NCBI RefSeq assembly: GCF_042678145.1
Contig: NZ_JBHUDG010000017.1
Coordinates: 1 to 64,000, forward strand
DNA from: Pseudopedobacter beijingensis
GTDB taxonomy: Bacteria > Bacteroidota > Bacteroidia > Sphingobacteriales > Sphingobacteriaceae
Direction: 5' to 3'
DNA: 64,000 nucleotides
The notes under the pieces were generated by a model. It did not search any database. It had not been told where the DNA came from and saw only the letters and a list, made by a program, of their open reading frames with translations. Made by a program: the position numbers and the translations under genes. Of this stretch, positions 27,361 to 34,359 are shown piece by piece. The first letter of the stretch is position 1, and every line of letters starts with the position of its first letter.

Positions 27361-29358
27361 ATGAAGTTGAAAAAAATATTATTCGTAATCCTGTCGCTAA
27401 GTTTGTTGGCATACGTATTTATTCCGTCAAAATTAAGGTCAGACGATTTAGGAAAGGCCAATAAGTACTACGAAAAGTATGACTATTACTACGCCATAGA
27501 AATCTATGAACGACTGATGAAAAAAGGTGGAAACCTGGAAGTAGCAGAAAAATTGGCAAATAGCTATAGGTTTACAGGAAACACCATAGAAGCAGAAAAA
27601 AACTACGCTAAAGTACTCAGTTATCCCAACTTTAATACCATTAACTACCTGTATTACGCAGAAGTATTAAAGCAAAACGCCAAATACGAAGAAGCAAAAC
27701 ATTATTATTTAATGTATGGAGAAAGAGAACCTTCTCAGGCAGATAAAGCTTTAAGGTTAGCTAATTCCTGTGATATGGCACGTATGTGGGCCAATAGACC
27801 TGAGTTAAATATAGTTGTAACCAATGAAGAGAGTCTGAACAGCGATCAATCAGATTTTTCACCAGTAATTTATCAGGATGGATTGATCTTTGCATCTGAC
27901 AGATTTTTTACCCAAACCAAAGCCAATCCTAAAAACAATAAAGTGTATGGTTGGACAGGAAATGGTTATATTAAAATTTATCAAGCTGTACACGATCCCA
28001 AAGCACCAAAAGACGTATTTAAACTGAGCGCCCTGCCCAATTATATAAATAAAGAATTTCACAACGGACCCGCATCAATAAGTTATGATGGAAAAACGTT
28101 GGTATTTACAAAAAGCGGAGTCAGGAAAATAGCAGGTAAAAAAAATAAAGAAACAACAAGTCATAATACCATCTATTTCTCAACATTCGAAAATAATAGC
28201 TGGACAGAACCACAACCTTTTGAATACAATAATATACTGGAATATTCTGTACAACATCCTGCACTTAATAAAGAGGGGAATGTAATGTACTTTGTTTCGG
28301 ATATGCCCGGGGGGTATGGAGGAATGGATCTGTATTATTCAGAGAAAAAAGACGGTAAATGGACGCAGCCCATAAATTGCGGAAGTCGGGTTAATACTCC
28401 GGAAGATGAAGTTTTTCCTTACCTGAGAGGAGATGGAAAACTTTACTTCTCATCAAGAGGGCATTTGACAATGGGCGGTCTGGATATTTTTGAGGTAGAA
28501 GGTGAAAAATCTGCTTGGTCAGAACCCAGGAATTTAAAAACACCTATAAACTCCTCTAAAGACGATTTTGGCATCACTTTCTTTGGAGACAACCAATCAG
28601 GATATTTTTCATCCAATAGAAATGGAGGTAAGGGGTTAGACGATATTTACCATTTTGTACAAAAACCAGTTGACGAAGTGGTATTGCAAGTTGCCGGACA
28701 GGTATTTGATAAAGCCAAACAAATACCTATATCAGGTTTGAAAGTTTTTCTGTATAATAAAAATACAGGAAAAGAAGATGCAGCTGTTTCTGATGAAAAC
28801 GGTGCATTTGTCTTTTACCTCGATCAGGAAAGCGATTATACATTAAGAGGAGATCTGGATAAGTTTTTCTCTCGCCAGGAGGGCGAAATATCAACCAAAG
28901 GCGTTAAAGAATCTACTATCTATAATGTCAAATTTGAAGTAGAACGAGCAGAAGAAGCTTATCTGGTACGACTGAATAATATTTATTACGATTTTGATAA
29001 ATATGCCATCAGAAAAGATGCGGAGCCTGAGTTAATGAAAGTCGTAGAATTTATGAACAAAGTAGGAGATGTAAATGTACAGATGCAGGCCCATACCGAT
29101 TCGCGCGGAAAAGCAGATTATAACATACAATTGTCTGTAAAAAGAGCAAATGCTGCCCGTGATTATCTGATGCAGCAAGGAGTGGATAAAGAAAGACTTT
29201 CTGCCAGAGGTTTTGGTAAAACTCAATTACTGAACCTATGTGCTGATGGAGTGAAATGCACCGAAGAAGAGCATCAGTTAAACCGTAGAACAGAGTTTAA
29301 AGTAATAAGGATAAATCCCGTAACAGCAAATCTGCCCTCACCATTAATAAAGTATTAA
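27361..29358 (+). CDS. OmpA-family protein with TPR and PD40 repeats
   Basis: 665 aa. N-terminal membrane-targeting segment, a TPR-like helical region (about 30-140: YYEKYDYYYAIEIYERLMK, YYAEVLKQNAKYEEAKHYY), a central WD40-like/PD40 beta-propeller (FASDRF, LVFTKSG, MYFVSDMPGGYGGMDLYYS, LYFSSRGHLTMGGLDIFE, GYFSSNRNGGKGLDDIY), a carboxypeptidase-regulatory-like beta-sandwich, and a C-terminal OmpA peptidoglycan-binding domain (YYDFDKYAIR, HTDSRG, NAARDYL, RRTEFKV). It resembles the T9SS-associated PorE-type architecture and could tether the surface cassette to peptidoglycan. Last gene of the four-gene operon. Confidence 0.92.
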   Translation: MKLKKILFVILSLSLLAYVFIPSKLRSDDLGKANKYYEKYDYYYAIEIYERLMKKGGNLEVAEKLANSYRFTGNTIEAEKNYAKVLSYPNFNTINYLYYAEVLKQNAKYEEAKHYYLMYGEREPSQADKALRLANSCDMARMWANRPELNIVVTNEESLNSDQSDFSPVIYQDGLIFASDRFFTQTKANPKNNKVYGWTGNGYIKIYQAVHDPKAPKDVFKLSALPNYINKEFHNGPASISYDGKTLVFTKSGVRKIAGKKNKETTSHNTIYFSTFENNSWTEPQPFEYNNILEYSVQHPALNKEGNVMYFVSDMPGGYGGMDLYYSEKKDGKWTQPINCGSRVNTPEDEVFPYLRGDGKLYFSSRGHLTMGGLDIFEVEGEKSAWSEPRNLKTPINSSKDDFGITFFGDNQSGYFSSNRNGGKGLDDIYHFVQKPVDEVVLQVAGQVFDKAKQIPISGLKVFLYNKNTGKEDAAVSDENGAFVFYLDQESDYTLRGDLDKFFSRQEGEISTKGVKESTIYNVKFEVERAEEAYLVRLNNIYYDFDKYAIRKDAEPELMKVVEFMNKVGDVNVQMQAHTDSRGKADYNIQLSVKRANAARDYLMQQGVDKERLSARGFGKTQLLNLCADGVKCTEEEHQLNRRTEFKVIRINPVTANLPSPLIKY

Positions 29359-29418
29359 GTGTAATGTAGCCGGAATAAATGGTGATAGCAGTTTTAGAAG
29401 CTCCTTTTTTGTTTCAGA

Positions 29419-29444
29419 TTTGACACATTAAAAAACTACCTTTG
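29419..29444 (+). promoter_or_regulatory. Promoter with -33 TTTG and -7 TACCTTTG; probable leaderless start
   Basis: TTTG at 29419-29422 and TACCTTTG at 29437-29444 match both Bacteroidota primary-sigma elements. The start codon of the helicase is at 29449, only 4 bases after the -7 element, so the transcript may begin at or next to the AUG. Confidence 0.65.
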
Positions 29445-29448
29445 CAGC

Positions 29449-30672
29449 ATGAAGTTCAATAAGTACAATATATCACCTGAAATTAAGAGAAGTTTAGAAG
29501 AATCCGGATTTCACAAACCAACAGATATTCAATATAAATCATTACCTCAGATATTGTCAGGGCAAGATATATTGGCTATTGCACAAACAGGAACCGGTAA
29601 AACAGCAGCCTTTGCCATTCCTTTAATTAGTAAAATACAATCATTAAAACCACGATTAGAAGAACAGGTAGTTAAAGCGGTAGTAATGGTGCCTACCCGT
29701 GAATTGGCTATACAAATAGAGCAGGTTTTCAGAGATATTGGTAAATACACTTCGGTAGTTCCGGTAGCGGTAATAGGAGGGGTAGAAATAGAACCCCAAC
29801 TAAAAAAACTAAAAAAAGCAGATATCGTTATAGCCACTCCCGGACGTATCATGGATTTAGTCTATAAAGGAGACCTTTCTTTAAAAAAGATGGAATTTTT
29901 GGTGTTGGATGAAGCAGACCGTATGTTGGAGAAAGGTTTTTATAATGATATCGAGAAACTGATTACACTATTGCCCAGAAGAAGACAAACCATGTTTTTT
30001 TCTGCTACTATAAACGAAACAATCAAAGATTTAGCGTATGCATTGGTAAACAAACCAGTTCGTATACAATTATCCCCTAAAGATCCGGTATCTAAAAATG
30101 TAGAACATTCCGTAGCCTTTGTAGAAATGGACGATAAGCGTTTCTTTTTAGAAAGAGTAATCAGGGAAAATCCAGATAAAAAGATAATTGTATTTGTAAG
30201 AACAAAAGTGAGGGCAGAACGTGTAGCAAAAGCAATGGAGCGGGTAAATATCAGTACCGAAACGATACACGGAGACAAAGAACAAAAAAACAGATTTGAG
30301 ATACTTAACAATTTCAGATCAGGAGAAAATAAAATTTTAATAGCTACAGACGTAAGTGCAAGAGGGTTAGATGTAAAAGGTGTAGATTACGTAGTTAATT
30401 ATGATTTACCAGAACTACCCGAAAACTATGTGCACCGTATTGGCAGAACAGGAAGGGGAACCAGTAAAGGGCGGGCGGTTTCTTTTTGCAGCGAAGAGGA
30501 AAAAAATTATCTGGAGGCAATAGAAGGTTATATTGGCAAAGAAGTAAAAGAACTGAAACTAGGTAAAGGAGATTATCAGGAAACCATAGATTTTTCGGAA
30601 GCAAACCCATACGACTGGAAACAATTGATGGTTGATGCCGAGACACAGCCCGCTAAAAAAAAGAAAAAGTAA
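29449..30672 (+). CDS. DEAD-box ATP-dependent RNA helicase
   Basis: 407-aa helicase with the full motif set: Q motif (GFHKPTDIQ), motif I AQTGTGKT, Ia PTRELA, Ib TPGR, II DEAD, III SAT, then RecA domain 2 with IVFVRTK, IATDVSARGLD and HRIGRTGR. The C-terminal tail ends in a basic AKKKKK stretch that likely binds RNA. The N terminus begins at the usual place for the Q-motif helix, which supports the ATG at 29449. Roles of this RhlE-like group include ribosome assembly and cold adaptation. Confidence 0.95.
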   Translation: MKFNKYNISPEIKRSLEESGFHKPTDIQYKSLPQILSGQDILAIAQTGTGKTAAFAIPLISKIQSLKPRLEEQVVKAVVMVPTRELAIQIEQVFRDIGKYTSVVPVAVIGGVEIEPQLKKLKKADIVIATPGRIMDLVYKGDLSLKKMEFLVLDEADRMLEKGFYNDIEKLITLLPRRRQTMFFSATINETIKDLAYALVNKPVRIQLSPKDPVSKNVEHSVAFVEMDDKRFFLERVIRENPDKKIIVFVRTKVRAERVAKAMERVNISTETIHGDKEQKNRFEILNNFRSGENKILIATDVSARGLDVKGVDYVVNYDLPELPENYVHRIGRTGRGTSKGRAVSFCSEEEKNYLEAIEGYIGKEVKELKLGKGDYQETIDFSEANPYDWKQLMVDAETQPAKKKKK

Positions 30673-30743
30673 AAATTTTGTATTGATTTACAGGGGCTTG
30701 TTGTTAAAGAAGCGAATTAATTTAGAAAAGCGGTAAAAAATAG

Positions 30744-30751
30744 TACCTTTG
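30744..30751 (+). promoter_or_regulatory. Promoter element for SRP RNA (TACCTTTG)
   Basis: A perfect TAnnTTTG -7 element ends 4 bases before the predicted 5' end of the SRP RNA helix at 30756. Confidence 0.65.
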
Positions 30752-30755
30752 TGCC

Positions 30756-30852
30756 GGGTTAGTCTTCTACGACCAGCTCCCTCTGAATTCCCCCAGGGTG
30801 GGAACGCAGCAAGGGTAGGAGGTTGTAGCGGTGCGATAGAAGGTGCTAGCCC
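30756..30852 (+). ncRNA. ffs: Signal recognition particle RNA (4.5S, small bacterial type)
   Basis: About 97 nt. The ends pair (GGGTTAG at 30756-30762 with CTAGCCC at 30846-30852). The apical part contains the conserved SRP domain-IV features: GGTGGGAACGCAGCAAGGGT, i.e. a GGGAAC loop side with the asymmetric AGCA bulge used to bind Ffh. This is the short Alu-less type. A -7 promoter element lies just upstream and a T-run follows at 30854. It targets ribosomes making membrane proteins. Confidence 0.88.
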
Positions 30853-30931
30853 ATTTTTTTCTTTTATTCCTTTCTGAAAAAATAAATCCAAAATAGAATT
30901 TACAAAACTTTCTAAATTTCGTTTCAATTGT

Positions 30932-30939
30932 TAACTTTG
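30932..30939 (+). promoter_or_regulatory. Candidate promoter -7 element for the aldolase gene (TAACTTTG)
   Basis: TAACTTTG matches TAnnTTTG and would give a leader of about 100 nt before the ATG at 31046. No structured element was recognised in that leader. Confidence 0.5.
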
Positions 30940-31045
30940 TAACGAAAAAATTAGGAGGGGGATTTTGTGGCTCAGATATCCGGATTTAGAATCCCTTACC
31001 TTAAAATTTTAAAATTCAATCAAACAATTTAGACAATAACGTATT

Positions 31046-31705
31046 ATGAAGTTTTTTATAGATACAGCAAATCTTGCTCAAATTAAAGAAGCACAAGATT
31101 TAGGTGTTTTAGATGGTGTAACTACTAACCCTAGCCTAATGGCTAAAGAAGGTATCACAGGTGAAGCGAATATTTTGAATCACTACAAAGCAATTTGTGA
31201 TATCGTTGAAGATAATGTAAGTGCCGAAGTAATATCTACAGATTACGAAGGAATGATTAAAGAAGGAGAAGCTTTAGCAGCTTTGAACCCTAAGATCGTT
31301 GTTAAAATTCCTATGATTAAAGATGGTATCAAAGCAATAAAATACTTTAGCAGCAAAGGTATCAGAACAAACTGTACTTTAATTTTCTCTGCCGGACAAG
31401 CTTTGTTGGCAGCAAAAGCAGGAGCTACTTATGTTTCTCCGTTTTTAGGAAGATTAGATGATATCGGTGCAGATAGCTATGGATTAATCGAAGATATCAG
31501 AATCATATTTGATAACTACGGATACGAAACTCAAATTTTAGCAGCATCTATCAGAAATGCAGTTCATATTGTAGAGTGTGCTAAAATTGGTGCTGATGTA
31601 ATGACAGGACCATTATCTTCCATCTTAGGATTGTTGAAACATCCATTAACAGACAATGGATTAGCTCAGTTCTTAGCAGATCATGCTAAAGCAGCAGGTA
31701 AATAA
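31046..31705 (+). CDS. fsa: Fructose-6-phosphate aldolase / transaldolase-like (FSA/TalC family)
   Basis: 219-aa class-I aldolase of the small transaldolase family. It has the N-terminal FFIDTANLAQI and DGVTTNPSLMAKEG, the Schiff-base lysine in VVKIPMIKDG (about residue 86), NCTLIFSAGQALLAAKAGA, and ILAASIRNA. The family includes both fructose-6-phosphate aldolases and true transaldolases, and sequence alone does not separate them here. Gene is monocistronic with its own terminator. Confidence 0.92.
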   Translation: MKFFIDTANLAQIKEAQDLGVLDGVTTNPSLMAKEGITGEANILNHYKAICDIVEDNVSAEVISTDYEGMIKEGEALAALNPKIVVKIPMIKDGIKAIKYFSSKGIRTNCTLIFSAGQALLAAKAGATYVSPFLGRLDDIGADSYGLIEDIRIIFDNYGYETQILAASIRNAVHIVECAKIGADVMTGPLSSILGLLKHPLTDNGLAQFLADHAKAAGK

Positions 31706-31725
31706 GATCTAAAATCATAAATTTG

Positions 31726-31757
31726 AAGCCATCCCTAATACAGGGATGGCTTTTTTT
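31726..31757 (+). terminator. Intrinsic terminator after the aldolase gene
   Basis: Stem GCCATCCCT (31728-31736) / AGGGATGGC (31742-31750), 5-nt loop, followed by seven T residues. Confidence 0.93.
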
Positions 31758-31777
31758 ATGTCTAAACTTTGGAGACT

Positions 31778-32737
31778 ATGAAAAACTATGATGTTGTAAT
31801 TGTTGGAGCCGGACCTATAGGGTTAAATTGTGGAATAGAAGCTAAAAAGAAAGGTTTAAATTACCTGATTATTGAGAAAGGGTGTCTGGTGAATTCGTTG
31901 TACAACTATCCACAAAATATGACCTTCTTTTCCACATCAGAACGATTAGAAATTGGTGATATCCCTTTTATATCCAATAATTTAAAACCCACCAGATCAG
32001 AAGCATTAGAATATTACAGAAGAGTGGTTTTATACTTTGAGCTGAATGTGAGCCTTTTCGAGAAAGTTGTAAATATCACTGGTACCGATGGACAGTTTGA
32101 AATAGAAACCAGTAAAGGTCATATTCAATCTAAGAAAGTAATTATTTCAACAGGTTTCTATGATATCCCTAATTGGATGAATGTACCCGGAGAACAACTT
32201 GCCAAGGTTTTGCATTATTATAAAGACCCCAGCTATTTTGCCATGCAGAAAGTAGTGGTGGTAGGAGCAAGTAACTCATCAGTTGATGCAGCACTAGAAT
32301 GTTATAGAAAAGGGGCCGAAGTAACTATGGTAGTGCGAAATACAGAAATTAGCCATAGGGTGAAATATTGGGTGAAACCGGATGTCGAAAACAGAATAGC
32401 AGAAGGAAGTATAAAAGCTTATTTCAATTCGGAAATTACAGAAATACAGGATAATAAAGTGTTGATTAAAAGCCCGGAAGGAGAAGTGGAAATTACAAAT
32501 GATTTTGTGCTGGCCTTAACAGGTTATCAACCAGACTTTAATTTCTTAAAACATTTAGGCATAACTTTAAAAGGAGAAAATAGTTATCCGGAACATAATC
32601 CCGAAACGATGGAAACCAATAGAAAAGGGATTTATCTGGCAGGAGTAGTTTGCGGAGGCATGGACACCCATTTATGGTTTATAGAGAATTCCAGAGTACA
32701 TGCAGAGATGATTATTGAGCATATTTCTGAAATTTAA
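31778..32737 (+). CDS. ypdA: YpdA-family NADPH-dependent thiol disulfide reductase
   Basis: 319-aa FAD- and NAD(P)H-binding flavoprotein. FAD motif DVVIVGAGPIGLNCG at the N terminus, a second Rossmann motif VVVGASNSSVDAALE at about residue 165, and the late FAD motif GIYLAGVVCGGMDT. It lacks the CxxC pair of thioredoxin reductase, which is typical of YpdA (putative bacillithiol-disulfide reductase). I use the ATG at 31778; the TTG three codons upstream is less likely. A GGAG lies only 3 bases before the ATG. Confidence 0.88.
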   Translation: MKNYDVVIVGAGPIGLNCGIEAKKKGLNYLIIEKGCLVNSLYNYPQNMTFFSTSERLEIGDIPFISNNLKPTRSEALEYYRRVVLYFELNVSLFEKVVNITGTDGQFEIETSKGHIQSKKVIISTGFYDIPNWMNVPGEQLAKVLHYYKDPSYFAMQKVVVVGASNSSVDAALECYRKGAEVTMVVRNTEISHRVKYWVKPDVENRIAEGSIKAYFNSEITEIQDNKVLIKSPEGEVEITNDFVLALTGYQPDFNFLKHLGITLKGENSYPEHNPETMETNRKGIYLAGVVCGGMDTHLWFIENSRVHAEMIIEHISEI

Positions 32738-32974
32738 TTATTGTGGGTATTGTTATATAAAGCTTTTTTTAGAAATGTCTCTCGAAGAGGATATTGCGTC
32801 AATAAACTCCAATACATATCTTGCTTTCAGAAAAGATGTTGGCAAAGAGAAAAAATAGAAGTTATTCCAGCATAATTCTGGTTATTTCTATATTTTAAAT
32901 CGGTTTATCCTAAGAGTCAGGTAGGAGATGTCCCCAGACAGATTCGACATAAACAGGAGTCAGTTTAAGTAATC

Positions 32975-33046
32975 GTTCGGGTGTTGTTCGAGTGGTGTTC
33001 GGGAAGTCTTCGGCAGCCGCCGAAGCTTAGTCGAACACCACTCGAA
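32975..33046. repeat. REP-like nested palindrome preceded by 11-bp repeats
   Basis: Three 11-bp units (GTTCGGGTGTT, GTTCGAGTGGT, GTTCGGGAAGT) at 32975-33007 overlap a long dyad. Outer stem: TTCGAGTGGTGTTCG (32987-33001) with its exact complement at 33032-33046. Inner stem: CTTCGGC (33008-33014) with GCCGAAG (33019-33025) and a 4-nt loop. The element is much richer in G+C than its surroundings. Confidence 0.85.
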
Positions 33047-33057
33047 GCATATCCGTA

Positions 33058-33120
33058 CAAGTATAGAACCATTTGCGAGCCAAGTATTAGCCAATCTCGA
33101 AGCAAGTATATAGCATAAAC
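33058..33120. repeat. Degenerate 22-23-bp repeat, three copies
   Basis: CAAGTAT recurs at 33058, 33081 and 33103, followed each time by a similar AG-C-A--T-CGA-GC pattern. Directly follows the palindrome. Confidence 0.6.
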
Positions 33121-33170
33121 GGATTTTAGCGGACTTTCACGGACTTATGCGGAGTTTGATGGACTTTTTG
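33121..33170. repeat. 10-bp tandem repeat, five copies
   Basis: Five contiguous 10-bp units in exact register, consensus GGACTTTNNC (GGATTTTAGC, GGACTTTCAC, GGACTTATGC, GGAGTTTGAT, GGACTTTTTG). Confidence 0.85.
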
Positions 33171-33593
33171 TGTTTTATAGGAAGTAGGGAGATCATTGAA
33201 AATGATACCTTGCTTATGAAGTTTATGGTAAATTTAGTTATAAATGGGGTGATAATCAAACATTATGAAAAGGGGAGTGTGAGGAGGTGACGGACAGGGG
33301 GAGGAAAAGTGGTTTTTCTTTTCGGGTGTTTTTTTGAAAGAATGGTGATTGGAGGTGGGATAGGAAAGGAAAAATAAGGTTCTTCCTTTCCCTTGATTGG
33401 TCTCTTTTAAAATAACCTCCTGTGGGCTGCGGTTGAAGCTGGTGTAAGGGCTATTTACATTAAGCGCTTATGCAGATAGAGTTACACTCCTTATCGCATC
33501 CTTATCAGGTGGCATTTATATAAAATCTAAAATTATCGCCTTATTGTATAATTACTGAAATGAAAGTAATTAACAGGCTTTTAGATTGTTGTT

Positions 33594-34088
33594 TTAAACG
33601 ATTTTATGTAAGATTTCGCCCAGAGGCTGGTCAATTTCAATTTTTATTCCAGTCATACCAGCAGCTTCGGCTGCTTCAACATCTGTAAACTTATCTCCAA
33701 TGAAATAAGATTTTGAAGCATCCAGATTATGCTCATGGATACCTCTTAGCAGCATACCTGGTTTAGGTTTTCTGCAATCGCAATCACCGGTAAATTCAGG
33801 GTGGTGGGGACAGAAGTAAAATTCAGTAAAATTTACCCCATAAGGAGCGTAAGCTTGCCTTAATCTGTTATGCATCTCGTTTAGTGTATCTAGAGTGTAC
33901 CAGCCTTTAGCTATACCACCTTGATTGGTTGCAACCAGTAACAGGTAACCACGATCCTGAAGTTCTTTTAAGGCCTCGAAATTATGACCTAATATCTCAA
34001 AGTCTTCAAGAGTACAAACATAATTTCCCAGTTCTTTATTCAGGACTCCGTCTCTATCTAAGAATACAGCTTTGTTTTTACTTTCCAT
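33594..34088 (-). CDS. HAD-family phosphatase, GmhB/HisB-N type
   Basis: 164-aa HAD phosphatase from the ATG at 34088 (a GTG eight codons upstream is the alternative). Catalytic FLDRDGVLNKE, motif II VATNQGGIAKG, the zinc-binding CPHHPEFTGDCDCRKPKPGM with its Cys-His set, and the final FIGDKFTDVEAAEAAGM with acidic Mg ligands. This matches D-glycero-D-manno-heptose-1,7-bisphosphate 7-phosphatase, used in LPS core heptose synthesis; histidinol-phosphate phosphatase is the alternative. No LPS genes are adjacent. Confidence 0.88.
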   Translation of the reverse strand: MESKNKAVFLDRDGVLNKELGNYVCTLEDFEILGHNFEALKELQDRGYLLLVATNQGGIAKGWYTLDTLNEMHNRLRQAYAPYGVNFTEFYFCPHHPEFTGDCDCRKPKPGMLLRGIHEHNLDASKSYFIGDKFTDVEAAEAAGMTGIKIEIDQPLGEILHKIV

Positions 34089-34359
34089 GGCGCAAAAATA
34101 GGAAATAAACACATGGTGAGAAATAGATGTGATTTTTGCTTTTGTTTTTGTTAATTTATGTTTGCTTTTGATGTGTTATTTGTTTTTTTAATATGATTTT
34201 GATTTTTATTTGATAATATTTATTTGATTTTATTGTTAAATTGTTAATTTTTTATGTTTTTTGAGTGTGGTTTTTTGATAAAAATTCAAAAATTCTGAAA
34301 AAATCATTTTTTTAGAATTTAGTACTTAATTTTGAATTATAACAAAATTTAATTTTAAG
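34089..34359. other. T-rich leader region upstream of gltB
   Basis: 271-bp gap with a very T-rich, A- and C-poor plus strand between about 34130 and 34280, followed by a candidate gltB promoter. Confidence 0.6.
34327..34334 (+). promoter_or_regulatory. Candidate gltB promoter -7 element (TAATTTTG)
   Basis: Perfect TAnnTTTG, 25 bp before the gltB ATG. A -33 element is not clear. Confidence 0.55.

Larger units (their letters stand above)
32738..33593. other. 856-bp gene-free region with repeat island
   Basis: No supportable gene. It contains a 27-codon ORF at 32775-32858 that I do not accept, an 11-bp tandem repeat leading into a 60-bp GC-rich palindrome, a 22/23-bp degenerate triplet repeat, a 10-bp tandem repeat, and a 9-bp perfect hairpin at 33363-33391. 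Confidence 0.7.

Noticed and set aside
30688..30927. 79-codon minus-strand ORF over the SRP RNA
   Set aside because: The sequence is explained by the structured SRP RNA and its promoter on the plus strand.
32775..32858. 27-codon ORF in the 856-bp gap
   Set aside because: No ribosome-binding context, conservation or recognisable motif that I can support; could be a chance ORF.
33058..33170. CRISPR-like array
   Set aside because: The 22-23-bp repeats are degenerate and contiguous without unique spacers, and no cas genes are in the window.
33378..33407. Fourth copy of the TAGTACTT-N13-TTGTCTCTTT motif
   Set aside because: The right half is close (TGGTCTCTTT) but the left half matches poorly (AGGTTCTT), and no gene starts downstream on that strand.
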